Shown here: in pieces, positions 28,218-40,245 of the stretch
Position numbering within the stretch: the stretch's first letter is position 1
Layout: the number at the start of each line of letters is the position of its first letter
Assembly: GCA_012520405.1 (NCBI GenBank)
Contig: JAAYOJ010000185.1
Coordinates: 1 to 64,000 of the forward strand
Source: Peptococcaceae bacterium
GTDB lineage: Bacteria; Bacillota; Desulfitobacteriia; Desulfitobacteriales; Syntrophobotulaceae
DNA: 64,000 nucleotides
Direction of reading: 5' to 3'
Notes under the pieces: generated by a model
The model's input: the letters and a program-made list of their open reading frames with translations, nothing else
Databases searched by the model: none
What the model was told of the DNA's origin: nothing
Position numbers and translations under genes: made by a program

Positions 28218-30101
28218 TTATAAATCTTCGATTAAGCGGATCTCCTGGACTGTTAGGTTGAAAAAGGAATAGACGGCATGATTAAGCTTTTCCGGGCTGT
28301 CTTTATAAAGATAAAAGTTATCATGTATTTCTTTAAGCAGGGCATGTTGTTTGCTGTTCAGAAAGGGTAGGGGCAAAGATTCTAGGTGATTCCTTAATAC
28401 TTTTTTAGAATAGTACATTTTTCTATAAAGATAAGTATAGAGCTTGGAATTAAATAAGGAGACAATGGTTTCGATGGGATAATCCAGGGTGGGAATAAAC
28501 AAATTGGCACTGTTAAGCAGCAATCTTCCCTGCTTATCCAGGGCACAGACCAGTTTGTCGGCAATAAATCTGTAGACGATTTTCGGCTGGCGATATAATT
28601 CAAGGGGTGCAACCTGCTGGTATTTATCCGGCTTAAATTCCAGATAAAAAGCGGGGTTCAAAAACCTAAAATGGTCTATATCTTTACCCCGGTAGATAGC
28701 TTCCGAATTCGATGTAGGCCTGGGCAATAAATGCTGATTATTGTTGCCGGTGACAATTCCTAAAGCGAATTTAGCGTTATCCTCCAATAACAAATGTTTG
28801 CTACTATAGATTTTATTCATAAGATTAAGGTCAGCATTAGAGGCTGTGGCCGGAATTATAAAGTTTTTAATCCGAAAAGTATTGTTGGAAATAACAGTAG
28901 GCTGCTGTTCGTGGGAGCGAAAAACTTTTATTTCAGCCGGATAAGCCTTTGTATTATTAATCTCCAGGCGGATTGCTTCGGACATAACTCCTTGGAAGGA
29001 ATTACCCAGCAGCATAACCTTCATGGGGAGCCCTTTTTTAGCCAGGTATTTCCTGATATTAGCATGAGAAGAAACATTCAAGAAAGAGTGGGGCAAAAAG
29101 AAAACAAGATACCCGTTGGGTGCCAGCTTGCGCAGGGAATTAAAGAGAACAATACTGTAAGATTCACAAGTGCCTAGCTCCGGGTATTTTTGGAGGAGAA
29201 TCCTTTTTTGCGTAGCACTGTATTTGCTCCCCCAAGGCGGGTTGGTAATAATGTAATCGAATTTTGTTTGTTCCGTTTGTTTAGTAAGAGTTGTTTTATT
29301 CGCAAAAACAGAGTCATATAATTCTATATGGGGGGAGATATTGGGATCATTAAAAAACAGAGTTAGATTTATCCGGCATATTTTTAGCGCTGTGTCATCA
29401 ATATCCCAAGCAAAAATTTGGTCTGAATCATGCTTTGGGTTCAATACCCGGAGAAGTATACTACCGCTTCCGCAGCAGGGGTCTAGTATTTTTTTGTTCA
29501 GGGGTATATGTATATCTTGTAGCAAAGAAGCAGGAGTATAGAAAGAGCCTCTCTGGGATTTGGCGGCTACGCTTTGTACGGACTGGTAAAAGGCCCCAAG
29601 GAAATCGTCATTGAGGTTAGGGATATAAAAATCTTCAAAATATTTAAGTGCTTTGGCAATATTTATTTGCTTTTCCTTAATCCAAGAAATTAAAAAGAAA
29701 TCCAATTTACTTTTTGGTTTATAAAACCATTCTTCAGCTAATAAACCAGCCGATCGTAGGGCAGCAAGAGCCAAAGAAAAGACGCCTTCCTCAAGCTCAA
29801 TGGTCAAATCTTGATAATTCTGGATAGCTTTTTTGAGCAGGTTTCTACGTTCTTTAGTAGTGATGCCCAAGTAACAGGTGCTATTACCGTCCGCTAAAGA
29901 GCGATTGGCCCGGCCCTTTAATTTGGTGGAAGATGATAGATAGTTAATAAGATCTGAGAATTCGTGCTTGGTAAAAGAATTTTTCTTCCATGTATTAGGA
30001 ATCACGCCTGTTCTAAACCAATTGTTAATTGTCGCTTCGGAGATGTTAAGTACAGTCTGCAGATCTTCCTTGGTATAAAATTTTTTGTCTATCTGGTCCA
30101 T
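28218..30101 (-). CDS. N6-adenine DNA methyltransferase with N-terminal HTH
   Basis: A 627-residue protein. Residues ~8-55 look like an excisionase/MerR-type helix-turn-helix (FYTKEDLQTVLNISEATINNWF). The catalytic core has motif I DPCCGSGSILL (207-217) and motif IV NPPW (287-290), the signature of gamma-class adenine-N6 methylases of the Eco57I/HsdM type. The C-terminal part (residues ~440-620) resembles a TaqI-like target-recognition domain, with VTGNNNQHLLPRP and an aromatic-rich segment FLNPAFYLEFKP. No separate restriction nuclease lies next to it, and no nuclease motif was recognised inside. It could be a solitary methylase, a type IIG-like fused enzyme, or a remnant of a larger system. 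Confidence 0.83.
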   Translation of the reverse strand: MDQIDKKFYTKEDLQTVLNISEATINNWFRTGVIPNTWKKNSFTKHEFSDLINYLSSSTKLKGRANRSLADGNSTCYLGITTKERRNLLKKAIQNYQDLTIELEEGVFSLALAALRSAGLLAEEWFYKPKSKLDFFLISWIKEKQINIAKALKYFEDFYIPNLNDDFLGAFYQSVQSVAAKSQRGSFYTPASLLQDIHIPLNKKILDPCCGSGSILLRVLNPKHDSDQIFAWDIDDTALKICRINLTLFFNDPNISPHIELYDSVFANKTTLTKQTEQTKFDYIITNPPWGSKYSATQKRILLQKYPELGTCESYSIVLFNSLRKLAPNGYLVFFLPHSFLNVSSHANIRKYLAKKGLPMKVMLLGNSFQGVMSEAIRLEINNTKAYPAEIKVFRSHEQQPTVISNNTFRIKNFIIPATASNADLNLMNKIYSSKHLLLEDNAKFALGIVTGNNNQHLLPRPTSNSEAIYRGKDIDHFRFLNPAFYLEFKPDKYQQVAPLELYRQPKIVYRFIADKLVCALDKQGRLLLNSANLFIPTLDYPIETIVSLFNSKLYTYLYRKMYYSKKVLRNHLESLPLPFLNSKQHALLKEIHDNFYLYKDSPEKLNHAVYSFFNLTVQEIRLIEDL

Positions 30102-30203
30102 AAACCTTTATATCTCCTCTAAAACAATAAATATATTTTAGCAAAAATGAATCCGGATAACTACTAAGATAGTAGATGAAAATAAGAATTATATATATTA
30201 CCC

Positions 30204-30232
30204 TTGAGGAGAATTTTGGAAAAATGTATACT
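30204..30232 (+). promoter_or_regulatory. Putative sigma-A promoter for the comEB operon
   Basis: TTGAGG (30204-30209), 17-base spacer, TATACT (30227-30232). It lies in the 194-base divergent gap between the methyltransferase and comEB and gives a ~57-base leader. Assigned by eye. Confidence 0.5.
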
Positions 30233-30295
30233 TAAATTAGGTATAAATGTAATAAAACAAAAATACCATTTGTAGGGGCAAGAGGTAAGTAGGAA

Positions 30296-30751
30296 ATGAA
30301 AAACTCAAAGAGACCTTCCTGGGACGAGTACTTTTTGGAAATTGCACATTTAGTAGCTAAACGTTCAACCTGTTTAAGACGACAATATGGCGCTGTAATT
30401 GTCAAAGATAATATTATTGTTAGTACAGGTTATAATGGGGCAGCCCGGGGTGAGCCAAATTGTATTGATACGGGGGAATGCGTAAGGGAAAAATATAAGG
30501 TTCCTAAAGGGGAAAGGTATGAGCTTTGCGTGGCTGTGCATGCGGAGCAAAACGCCATAATTGCCGGTGATCCGGTAAAAATGCGAGGAGCTACAATATA
30601 TATTTCAGGTTATGGGCGTAACGGGGAGCCTGCATCAAGCGAGCCATGTTTGCTCTGCCACAGAATGATCAAAAATGCTATGATCAAAAGAGTTGTCTAC
30701 TTGGATGAAGTAGGAAAGAAGAAGAATATTCGCTTTGGAGGTAGCGAATAA
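30296..30751 (+). CDS. comEB: dCMP deaminase (ComEB-type)
   Basis: A zinc-dependent deaminase converting dCMP to dUMP for thymidylate synthesis. The zinc and proton-shuttle motif is VAVHAEQNAI, and the Cys ligands are in SEPCLLCHRMI. Residues LRRQYGAVIVKDNIIVSTGYNGAARG are the family N-terminal block, including an extra His/Cys-rich loop ahead of the active site. The 151-residue length is normal. It is followed after 14 bases by a radical SAM gene with a strong ribosome site. In related genomes it commonly sits between upp and the atp cluster. Confidence 0.92.
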   Translation: MKNSKRPSWDEYFLEIAHLVAKRSTCLRRQYGAVIVKDNIIVSTGYNGAARGEPNCIDTGECVREKYKVPKGERYELCVAVHAEQNAIIAGDPVKMRGATIYISGYGRNGEPASSEPCLLCHRMIKNAMIKRVVYLDEVGKKKNIRFGGSE

Positions 30752-30765
30752 GGAGGTCTTTCGTT

Positions 30766-32157
30766 ATGAAATCCATAAACCAAACTATGAGTTCCATTGT
30801 CATGAGAAGAGGGATGAATTATATTGAAAAAAATCCGGAAAGAAATATTCCCAGGATGCTGAAATGGGCAGAAAGAATAGCTAGAAAAAAGGAACATAAA
30901 CAAATAATACGTATTTTACGAGATAAAACCCAGGATAAGAACTATGCAGGTTACCAATTGTTTTTGAGAACATTTTTGGAACTTAAACCTAAGGTAAGAT
31001 CCAAATTTTTTATAAATTATTTGTTACAGGAAGTACTTATTGGCAACGCTCATATTCAGTCTATGAGAGAAAAGCACCAATGTAACATTCCTTATCAAAT
31101 ATTATTAGATCCAACATCGGCTTGTAATTTAAAATGTACCGGTTGCTGGGCACAGGAGTATGATAAGTCGGATAATCTCGATTTAGAAACTATAGATAGA
31201 ATAATCTGTGAGGGCAAAGAGCTTGGTATTTATTCCTACCTTTATTCAGGCGGCGAGCCTTTGCTACGGAGAAAAGACATTATTGAACTGGCCAAGAAAC
31301 ATAGCGACTGTATGTTTTTAGCCTTTACCAATGCAACTTTGATCGACGAGGAATTTTGCCGGCAAATGGAAGAGGTAGGAAATTTAATTTTGGCTATCAG
31401 CGTGGAGGGCTTTGAACAAGAAACCGATATGCGGCGTGGCGTCGGGACCTATCAGAAAATCATGCAAGCTATGGACCTCTTAAAACAGCATGGCCTTGGA
31501 TTTGGTTTTTCCACTTGTTATCATCGACGCAACACTGATGTAGTGGGTTCCGATGAGTATATTGATCTTATGATAGAGAAAGGATGTATGTTTGGCTGGT
31601 ATTTTACTTATATGCCGTTAGGGAAAGATGCGGTTTTGGAACTGCTGGCAACCCCGGAACAAAGAGAATATATGTATCATCGAATAAGAGAAATTAGAAG
31701 CACAAAGCCCATCTTCCTCTTAGACTTTTGGAATGACGGTGAGTATATTAATGGTTGTGTAGCCGGGGGAAGATATTACCTGCACATCAATGCTGCAGGG
31801 GATGTGGAACCTTGTGCTTTTATTCATTATTCCAACTATAATATTAAGAACATGAGTTTAATCGAGGCTCTAAAATCCCCGCTTTTTAAGCAATATGCTG
31901 AAAACCAGCCTTTTAATTCCAATCATCTTCGCCCTTGTCCTTTGCTGGATAACCCTGAAAAACTCAGAGCAATGGTTAAAGCCTCCCAAGCCGTTTCTAC
32001 CCAGCCCTTGGATAAAGAAGATATTGATATCTTAACGGCCAAGTGTGAGGAGCCTGCCCGCAATTGGGCACCGGTTGCTGATAAGCTGTGGGAAAAGCAT
32101 CTTGCCGAGAAAGAAAAGCAAGCGGGTATTATTTATGGGAAAATTTGCGGCAAGTAA
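30766..32157 (+). CDS. Radical SAM protein with SPASM-like C terminus
   Basis: A 463-residue radical SAM enzyme. The [4Fe-4S]/SAM site is CNLKCTGC (Cys 120, 124, 127) in DPTSACNLKCTGCWA, followed by the SAM-contacting YSGGEPLLR. An N-terminal ~110-residue helical extension precedes it. Near the C terminus, CVAGGRYYLHINAAGDVEPCAF and RPCPLLDNP suggest a SPASM-type auxiliary cluster. Such proteins modify peptides, sugars or lipids; the substrate cannot be read from sequence. It overlaps no gene but is probably cotranscribed with comEB, and precedes the sugar epimerase gene. Confidence 0.85.
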   Translation: MKSINQTMSSIVMRRGMNYIEKNPERNIPRMLKWAERIARKKEHKQIIRILRDKTQDKNYAGYQLFLRTFLELKPKVRSKFFINYLLQEVLIGNAHIQSMREKHQCNIPYQILLDPTSACNLKCTGCWAQEYDKSDNLDLETIDRIICEGKELGIYSYLYSGGEPLLRRKDIIELAKKHSDCMFLAFTNATLIDEEFCRQMEEVGNLILAISVEGFEQETDMRRGVGTYQKIMQAMDLLKQHGLGFGFSTCYHRRNTDVVGSDEYIDLMIEKGCMFGWYFTYMPLGKDAVLELLATPEQREYMYHRIREIRSTKPIFLLDFWNDGEYINGCVAGGRYYLHINAAGDVEPCAFIHYSNYNIKNMSLIEALKSPLFKQYAENQPFNSNHLRPCPLLDNPEKLRAMVKASQAVSTQPLDKEDIDILTAKCEEPARNWAPVADKLWEKHLAEKEKQAGIIYGKICGK

Positions 32158-32282
32158 TTACATTTTTATAAATAACTATTATAATAGAAATATATAAGGA
32201 GAAAATATTATAAAGAAAAAACGTTTTAATATGCTTTATTGGCGGTCCGTTCGCCTTATCGAAGCGGTTATGGAGGATGCAA

Positions 32283-33434
32283 GTGATAGACAACAGCAAA
32301 GTTAAGGTTATGGCAGCATTTGGGACAAGGCCCGAGGCGATTAAAATGGCACCGGTTGTTAAAGCATTGCAGAGTAATAAAAATGTGGACTGCCGGGTGG
32401 TACTAACTGCTCAACACAGAGAAATGCTCGATCAGGTAATTCAACTTTTTAATATAATACCTAATTATGATTTAAATATTATGAAGCAGGGACAAACCTT
32501 AGCTGGAATCACATCAGAGATAATAGCGGGACTTGATGCCATTATAACCCAAGAAAAGCCGGATATAATGTTGGTGCAAGGTGATACTACCACTACTTTT
32601 GTCTCTGCTCTAGCTGCTTTTTATCATAAAATACCCATAGGCCATATTGAAGCCGGCTTAAGAACCGGAAACAAATATTCACCTTGGCCGGAAGAGAGTA
32701 ACCGTAAGTTGACCGGGGTTCTAGCTGATTTGCATTTTGCTCCTACTGAAGTAGCTAAAAATAACTTATTACGGGAAGGTGTCCAGCCGGCCCATATTTT
32801 TGTGACTGGAAATACTGTAATTGACGCTTTATTGTTAACAGTAAAGCAAAACTATGTCTTTGCAAATCGAGCGCTGGCTAATATATTAGAAAAGAATAAG
32901 GATAAACGCCTAATTTTGATGACTACTCATCGCCGGGAAAACCTAGGGGAACCGATGAGGCAGATCTACCAAGCTTTGGATAACATTTTAAGTCGTTTTC
33001 CCGATACCTATGTTATTTTTCCGATGCATAAAAATCCTTTGGTCAGGAATGTTGTGACTGAAGTTTTGGGCCATAACGACAGGGTACATTTGATTGAACC
33101 TTTGGATTATGAACCCTTTGTTAATTTAATGGCCAAAGCCTACCTTATTCTAACGGATTCAGGCGGGATTCAGGAAGAAGCTCCATCTTTAGGTATACCC
33201 GTTCTGGTAGTCAGAGATACGACAGAACGGCCGGAAGCCGTGGATTCCGGAACTGTTTTATTAGTCGGAACCGACTATGTTCAAGTTGTAGAAAATCTGG
33301 CTAAATTGCTTTCAGATCAGAAGACTTATGAGCAGATGTCCAAGGCAGTAAATCCTTACGGAGATGGTTGCTCCAGCCAGAGGATTGTTGATATAATTAT
33401 CAATGAATTGCAGAATAAGAATAAATTGCTGTAA
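32283..33434 (+). CDS. wecB: UDP-N-acetylglucosamine 2-epimerase (non-hydrolysing)
   Basis: Converts UDP-GlcNAc to UDP-ManNAc, a precursor for teichoic acid linkage units or surface polysaccharide. Family landmarks are AAFGTRPEAIKMAPV at the N terminus, GDTTTTFVSALAAFY, IEAGLRTGNKYSPWPEE, TTHRRENLGEPM and TDSGGIQEEAPSLG. GTG at 32283 is preferred over ATG at 32277 since GGAGG (32272-32276) abuts the ATG but lies six bases from GTG. The 383 residues are normal. UDP-ManNAc is also the donor for the WecG/TagA enzyme at 45.5 kb, so the two probably work in one pathway. Confidence 0.93.
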   Translation: MIDNSKVKVMAAFGTRPEAIKMAPVVKALQSNKNVDCRVVLTAQHREMLDQVIQLFNIIPNYDLNIMKQGQTLAGITSEIIAGLDAIITQEKPDIMLVQGDTTTTFVSALAAFYHKIPIGHIEAGLRTGNKYSPWPEESNRKLTGVLADLHFAPTEVAKNNLLREGVQPAHIFVTGNTVIDALLLTVKQNYVFANRALANILEKNKDKRLILMTTHRRENLGEPMRQIYQALDNILSRFPDTYVIFPMHKNPLVRNVVTEVLGHNDRVHLIEPLDYEPFVNLMAKAYLILTDSGGIQEEAPSLGIPVLVVRDTTERPEAVDSGTVLLVGTDYVQVVENLAKLLSDQKTYEQMSKAVNPYGDGCSSQRIVDIIINELQNKNKLL

Positions 33435-33524
33435 AGTTAAGAAAAATCGCCGTAAAATAAAGCATTCCGACCTAAAATAAAAAAGAATATAATAGATAAG
33501 CAGCATTTACCAAAATATTATCTC

Positions 33525-33553
33525 TTGGCATGGCTTAGGCGTTATAATATAAT
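33525..33553 (+). promoter_or_regulatory. Putative sigma-A promoter for the atp operon
   Basis: TTGGCA (33525-33530), a 17-base spacer and TATAAT (33548-33553). Initiation about seven bases downstream would fall directly at the GAGGGA ribosome site (33561-33566) of atpZ, leaving a very short leader. A second overlapping TATAAT (33543-33548) has a 12-base spacer and is less likely. Confidence 0.5.
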
Positions 33554-33572
33554 CAGAATTGAGGGATACCCG

Positions 33573-33806
33573 ATGGCTGACAAAAGAATTAGCAATTGGG
33601 TCAAATATATGGCTTGGGCCTCAACAGTAGCTACTTCTCTTGCCGGTTTAGTGGCAGGTGGTTTTTTTTTAGGCCGTTATGTTGACTTCCGCTTGGGGAC
33701 GGATCCCTGGTTGACAATTGTCTGTGTTTTGGTGGGTGTTTTCCTCGGCTTGAGTTATATTATTCTATCTATAATAAAACTTGGGAAGTCAGATAATGGA
33801 CAATAG
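33573..33806 (+). CDS. atpZ: AtpZ/AtpI-type small membrane protein
   Basis: A 77-residue protein with two membrane helices (about residues 10-32 and 40-63), with the pattern GLVAGGFFLGRYVDFRLGTDPWLTI typical of AtpZ-like proteins at the head of Firmicute atp operons. AtpZ-type proteins have been linked to Mg2+/Ca2+ handling or assembly of the ATP synthase. ATG at 33573 is chosen because GAGGGA lies six bases upstream; an in-frame ATG at 33525 overlaps the promoter. It overlaps the next gene by 11 bases. Confidence 0.85.
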   Translation: MADKRISNWVKYMAWASTVATSLAGLVAGGFFLGRYVDFRLGTDPWLTIVCVLVGVFLGLSYIILSIIKLGKSDNGQ

Positions 33807-34155
33807 AACTTTAACAATAGTTTTAGGGTTCCCGCTCTCAGTAATTCTCCTGGGAACAGTGTTTAGTGGCAATAATAACTTGCTTGGCTTGCTTCTCGGT
33901 TATGTTACAGGTATTGTTAATATTCAGTGGCTATTCCGAGACATTAAACAAGTTGCAGAGAGAGATATAAAGCAGGCCTTAAAAAAATACTACATAAGTC
34001 TATACTCAAGACTGGGTATGGTCACTTTGGTTGTGGTTACGATAGCCAAGTTTAGATCTGAAAAACTGATCTTTCTGATTATTGGTATTATTGCCGGAAT
34101 ATTCATACCTCTAATAGTGATAGTCTACCAGTATTTAAGGCGTGAAGGGGGGTGA
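33796..34155 (+). CDS. atpI: ATP synthase protein I
   Basis: A 119-residue membrane protein with about four hydrophobic helices, matching ATP synthase subunit I, which assists assembly of the c-ring. ATG at 33796 (after GGGAAG) is preferred to the upstream TTG at 33781. It overlaps the atpZ stop by 11 bases and precedes atpB by six. Sequence conservation in this family is low, so the call depends largely on position and topology. Confidence 0.82.
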   Translation: MDNRTLTIVLGFPLSVILLGTVFSGNNNLLGLLLGYVTGIVNIQWLFRDIKQVAERDIKQALKKYYISLYSRLGMVTLVVVTIAKFRSEKLIFLIIGIIAGIFIPLIVIVYQYLRREGG

Positions 34156-34161
34156 GCAATA

Positions 34162-34905
34162 ATGATGCATGAGACTGTTATTTGGCATCTGGGGGATATT
34201 ACCTTGCATGCCAGAACACTTATCATGACCTGGATCGTTATGGCATTTTTAATTATTATGAGTATTATTGCGTCCAGAAGATTAACGAGCGGTACGCCAG
34301 GGAAGTTGCAAAACTTTCTGGAATGGATTGTGGATTTTATAAAGTCGTTAATCTCTGATAATATGGATTATAAAAAAGGAGCCCCTCTGCTTTCTTACTT
34401 GCTAACACTTATAGTGTTCATCTTTTTCTCGAACATCTTAGGACTTATTCCCAACGTGTTCGCCCCGCTTTTTCATTGGGTAGAGTTTGCTCAGCTTAAT
34501 AAGATTTTAGGCGATGTACTTATAGCCTCGCCAACGGCGGATATTAATACTACCTTGGCCTTAGCAACCTTAACCATTATTCTGGTTCTTGGTTCGGGAA
34601 TTAAGTATAAAGGGGTTCATTATTTCCATCATTTTATTGAGCCTATACCTGTTTTTCTGCCCATTCATCTTATTGACTTTGGAGCAAAGCTTATGACCCT
34701 TGCTTTTCGTCTGTTTGGCAATATCTATGCAGGAGAAGTGCTTATTGCCGCAATGCTGATGATACCGGGTTTAATGGTAGCCGGCACACTAATACCCATG
34801 CCTGTGTGGCTTGGATTTAGTATTTTTATCGGGGCTATTCAGTCCTTTGTCTTTACAGTGCTGACGATTGCTTATATTTCCCAGGCGGTAACCAGTGAAA
34901 GTTGA
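34162..34905 (+). CDS. atpB: ATP synthase Fo subunit a
   Basis: The 247-residue a subunit forms the half-channels for ion entry and exit. The essential Arg is in LAFRLFGNIYAGEVL, within the conserved fourth helix. Five to six hydrophobic helices are visible, and the C terminus has FVFTVLTIAYISQAV, typical of AtpB. Start is ATG 34162, with a tandem ATG three bases later. It lies directly downstream of atpI and 63 bases before atpE. Confidence 0.95.
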   Translation: MMHETVIWHLGDITLHARTLIMTWIVMAFLIIMSIIASRRLTSGTPGKLQNFLEWIVDFIKSLISDNMDYKKGAPLLSYLLTLIVFIFFSNILGLIPNVFAPLFHWVEFAQLNKILGDVLIASPTADINTTLALATLTIILVLGSGIKYKGVHYFHHFIEPIPVFLPIHLIDFGAKLMTLAFRLFGNIYAGEVLIAAMLMIPGLMVAGTLIPMPVWLGFSIFIGAIQSFVFTVLTIAYISQAVTSES

Positions 34906-34968
34906 TTTTGATTATTGCCGCTTGAGGAGTTAATTAAATTATTACTTATTTTAAGGAGGAACAATAAT

Positions 34969-35199
34969 ATGGATATGTCTGCTGCTGCTATGCTAGGTGC
35001 GGGAATTGCTGCCGGGGCAGCTGCTATCGGAGCATCTATTGCTAATGGTAATGTTATTTCCAATGCGATCAATGGTACTGCACGTCAACCGGAATCTAAG
35101 GGCGCCTTACAATCAATGATGTTTATTGGTGTAGGTTTGATTGAAGCGCTTCCTCTTTTGACCTGGGTTATTGCCCTGATTATGGTATTAGGGGTATAG
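34969..35199 (+). CDS. atpE: ATP synthase Fo subunit c
   Basis: The 76-residue ring subunit, a two-helix hairpin. The ion-carrying carboxylate is Glu59 in [11 protein letters not shown] and the polar loop is ARQPESKG. In sodium-type c-rings such as Ilyobacter tartaricus, a Gln sits 13 residues before the loop Arg and a Ser or Thr follows the Glu. Here those positions are Asn26 and Ala60, so a proton-driven enzyme is inferred. ATG at 34969 with AAGGAGG nine bases upstream is the clear start. A terminator-like hairpin follows at 35217-35240. Confidence 0.95.
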   Translation: MDMSAAAMLGAGIAAGAAAIGASIANGNVISNAINGTARQPESKGALQSMMFIGVGLIEALPLLTWVIALIMVLGV

Positions 35200-35216
35200 A
35201 CCAAGTCCTTAAAAGC

Positions 35217-35240
35217 AGGGGAACCTTATGTTCCCCTTTT
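35217..35240 (+). terminator. Terminator-like hairpin between atpE and atpF
   Basis: An 8-bp GC-rich stem (AGGGGAAC / GTTCCCCT) with a five-base loop and a TTTT run. It sits inside the atp operon, 17 bases after the atpE stop. Since c subunits are needed in 10-fold or greater excess over the others, partial termination or 3'-end protection of an atpB-E message here would raise c relative to b. That role is inferred. Confidence 0.6.
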
Positions 35241-35295
35241 GTGTAAGGCAAACCAATGTTAATCCACTTCTGTTGAGAGAGGAGGAAAAGATCTT

Positions 35296-35849
35296 TTGAA
35301 TCCCATTATGAATGGCTTTACGTACACAATAGCTTCAGCCGCGGCTTCAGGGGGCGGCGGAAATCCTGTGTCAATTAATTTGTACACTTATTTTGTCCAA
35401 ATCATGTCCTTTTTGATTCTTGTTTGGATTCTAAAAAAATTCGCCTGGAAACCGCTAATGAATATGATGGAGAAAAGACGTCAACATATTGCGGACAGCC
35501 TTGCCCAGGCAGAACAAGAACGAAATGAAGCAGCAAGAATTAAGCAGGAATATCAGGAGGACATGCATAAAGCTCGCTTGGAAGCTAAAAGTATTATTGA
35601 AAAAGCAACCCAAGAAAGCGAACAGCGTGCTGCTGAAATCCTAGATCAAGCCCGTAGGGAAACTGAAAAATTGAAGCAAGCAGCTCTTGCCGAAATTGAA
35701 AGAGAGCGGGAAAAAGCTGTATCTGAACTCAGATTACAGGTTGTAAACATGTCCGTTGCCGTAGCTGAAAAGGTAATTCGGCATAAGCTTGATATTCAGG
35801 GTCAGGAAGCACTAATTGATCAATTCATCCAAGAAGTAGGGGATAGGCC

Positions 35850-35856
<7 letters not shown>
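35296..35856 (+). CDS. atpF: ATP synthase Fo subunit b
   Basis: A 186-residue b subunit: one N-terminal membrane helix (FVQIMSFLILVWILKKFAW, residues ~28-46) followed by a long charged coiled coil (residues ~50-165) forming the peripheral stalk. TTG at 35296 is taken as the start, with GGAGG ten bases upstream; the ATG at 35308 is an alternative that would drop four residues. It overlaps atpH by seven bases. Confidence 0.92.
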
Positions 35857-37935
<2,079 letters not shown>

Positions 37936-37953
37936 AAAGGGTAGGTGAAGGAA

Positions 37954-38802
37954 GTGGCAGGAGTACGCGATATTCGCAGACGAATCCGTAGTGTTTCCAA
38001 TATGCAGCAAATTACCAGGGCCATGAAAACGATTGCCGCAGCCAAATTGCGTAAGGCCCAGAGAAATGTTATCGCCTCCCGCCCGTACACCAAACAAATC
38101 CAGGATGTTTTATCTCGACTGGTTAAAGCCGAGATAGGGGTTGAACACCCGCTTTTAGCTAAACGCCCGGTTCAAAAAGTTGGCTATATTGTAATTACCT
38201 CCGATCGAGGTCTTTGCGGAGGATTTAACGCCAATTTGATCCGTTTAACCCAGGAGATTATTGAGGAAAAACGGGATGTAGAAGTGGGTTTGGTTGCGGT
38301 GGGACGTAAAGGCAATGAGTATTTCAATAAACGCCAATATCCCGTATTAGCTCAATTTACGGGATTGGGCGATAATCCTGATTATAATCAAGCCAGCAGG
38401 ATTGCAGAGGAGACTATAAAACTATATACAGCGGGGGAACTAGACGAAGTATATCTGATTTATTCTAAGTTTATTACTGTGCTCATGCAGGAACCGACGG
38501 TAGTTAAAGTGCTGCCTATCGAACCTTCTGCTGAAGAGAGCAGCGAAGAGTATATTTTTGAGCCTTCCCCCGAGCAAATGCTAGAGCGGTTGCTCCCTAG
38601 TTATCTGAAAAGCCAGATTTTTAGTGCCTTACTGGAGAGTAAAGCCAGTGAACTGGGGGCTCAAATGACAGCAATGGATTCAGCTACGGAAAATGCCAAG
38701 GAAATGATAGAAAAATTGACCCTGGCAATGAACAGAGCCCGTCAGGCAGCTATCACGACCGAAATTTCAGAAATTGTAGGAGGAGCCGCGGCTCTGGAAT
38801 AG
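37954..38802 (+). CDS. atpG: ATP synthase F1 subunit gamma
   Basis: The 282-residue central stalk. N-terminal helix motif VRDIRRRIRSVSNMQQITRAMKTIA and C-terminal NRARQAAITTEISEIVGGAAAL are the conserved rotor helices; TSDRGLCGGFNANL is in the globular part. GTG at 37954, giving MAGVRDI, is preferred over GTG at 37945 as it matches the normal gamma N terminus. Confidence 0.95.
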   Translation: MAGVRDIRRRIRSVSNMQQITRAMKTIAAAKLRKAQRNVIASRPYTKQIQDVLSRLVKAEIGVEHPLLAKRPVQKVGYIVITSDRGLCGGFNANLIRLTQEIIEEKRDVEVGLVAVGRKGNEYFNKRQYPVLAQFTGLGDNPDYNQASRIAEETIKLYTAGELDEVYLIYSKFITVLMQEPTVVKVLPIEPSAEESSEEYIFEPSPEQMLERLLPSYLKSQIFSALLESKASELGAQMTAMDSATENAKEMIEKLTLAMNRARQAAITTEISEIVGGAAALE

Positions 38803-38835
38803 CTGTAGCTTGATAATACTATCAAGGGAGGTTAG

Positions 38836-40242
<1,407 letters not shown>

Positions 40243-40245
40243 ATA

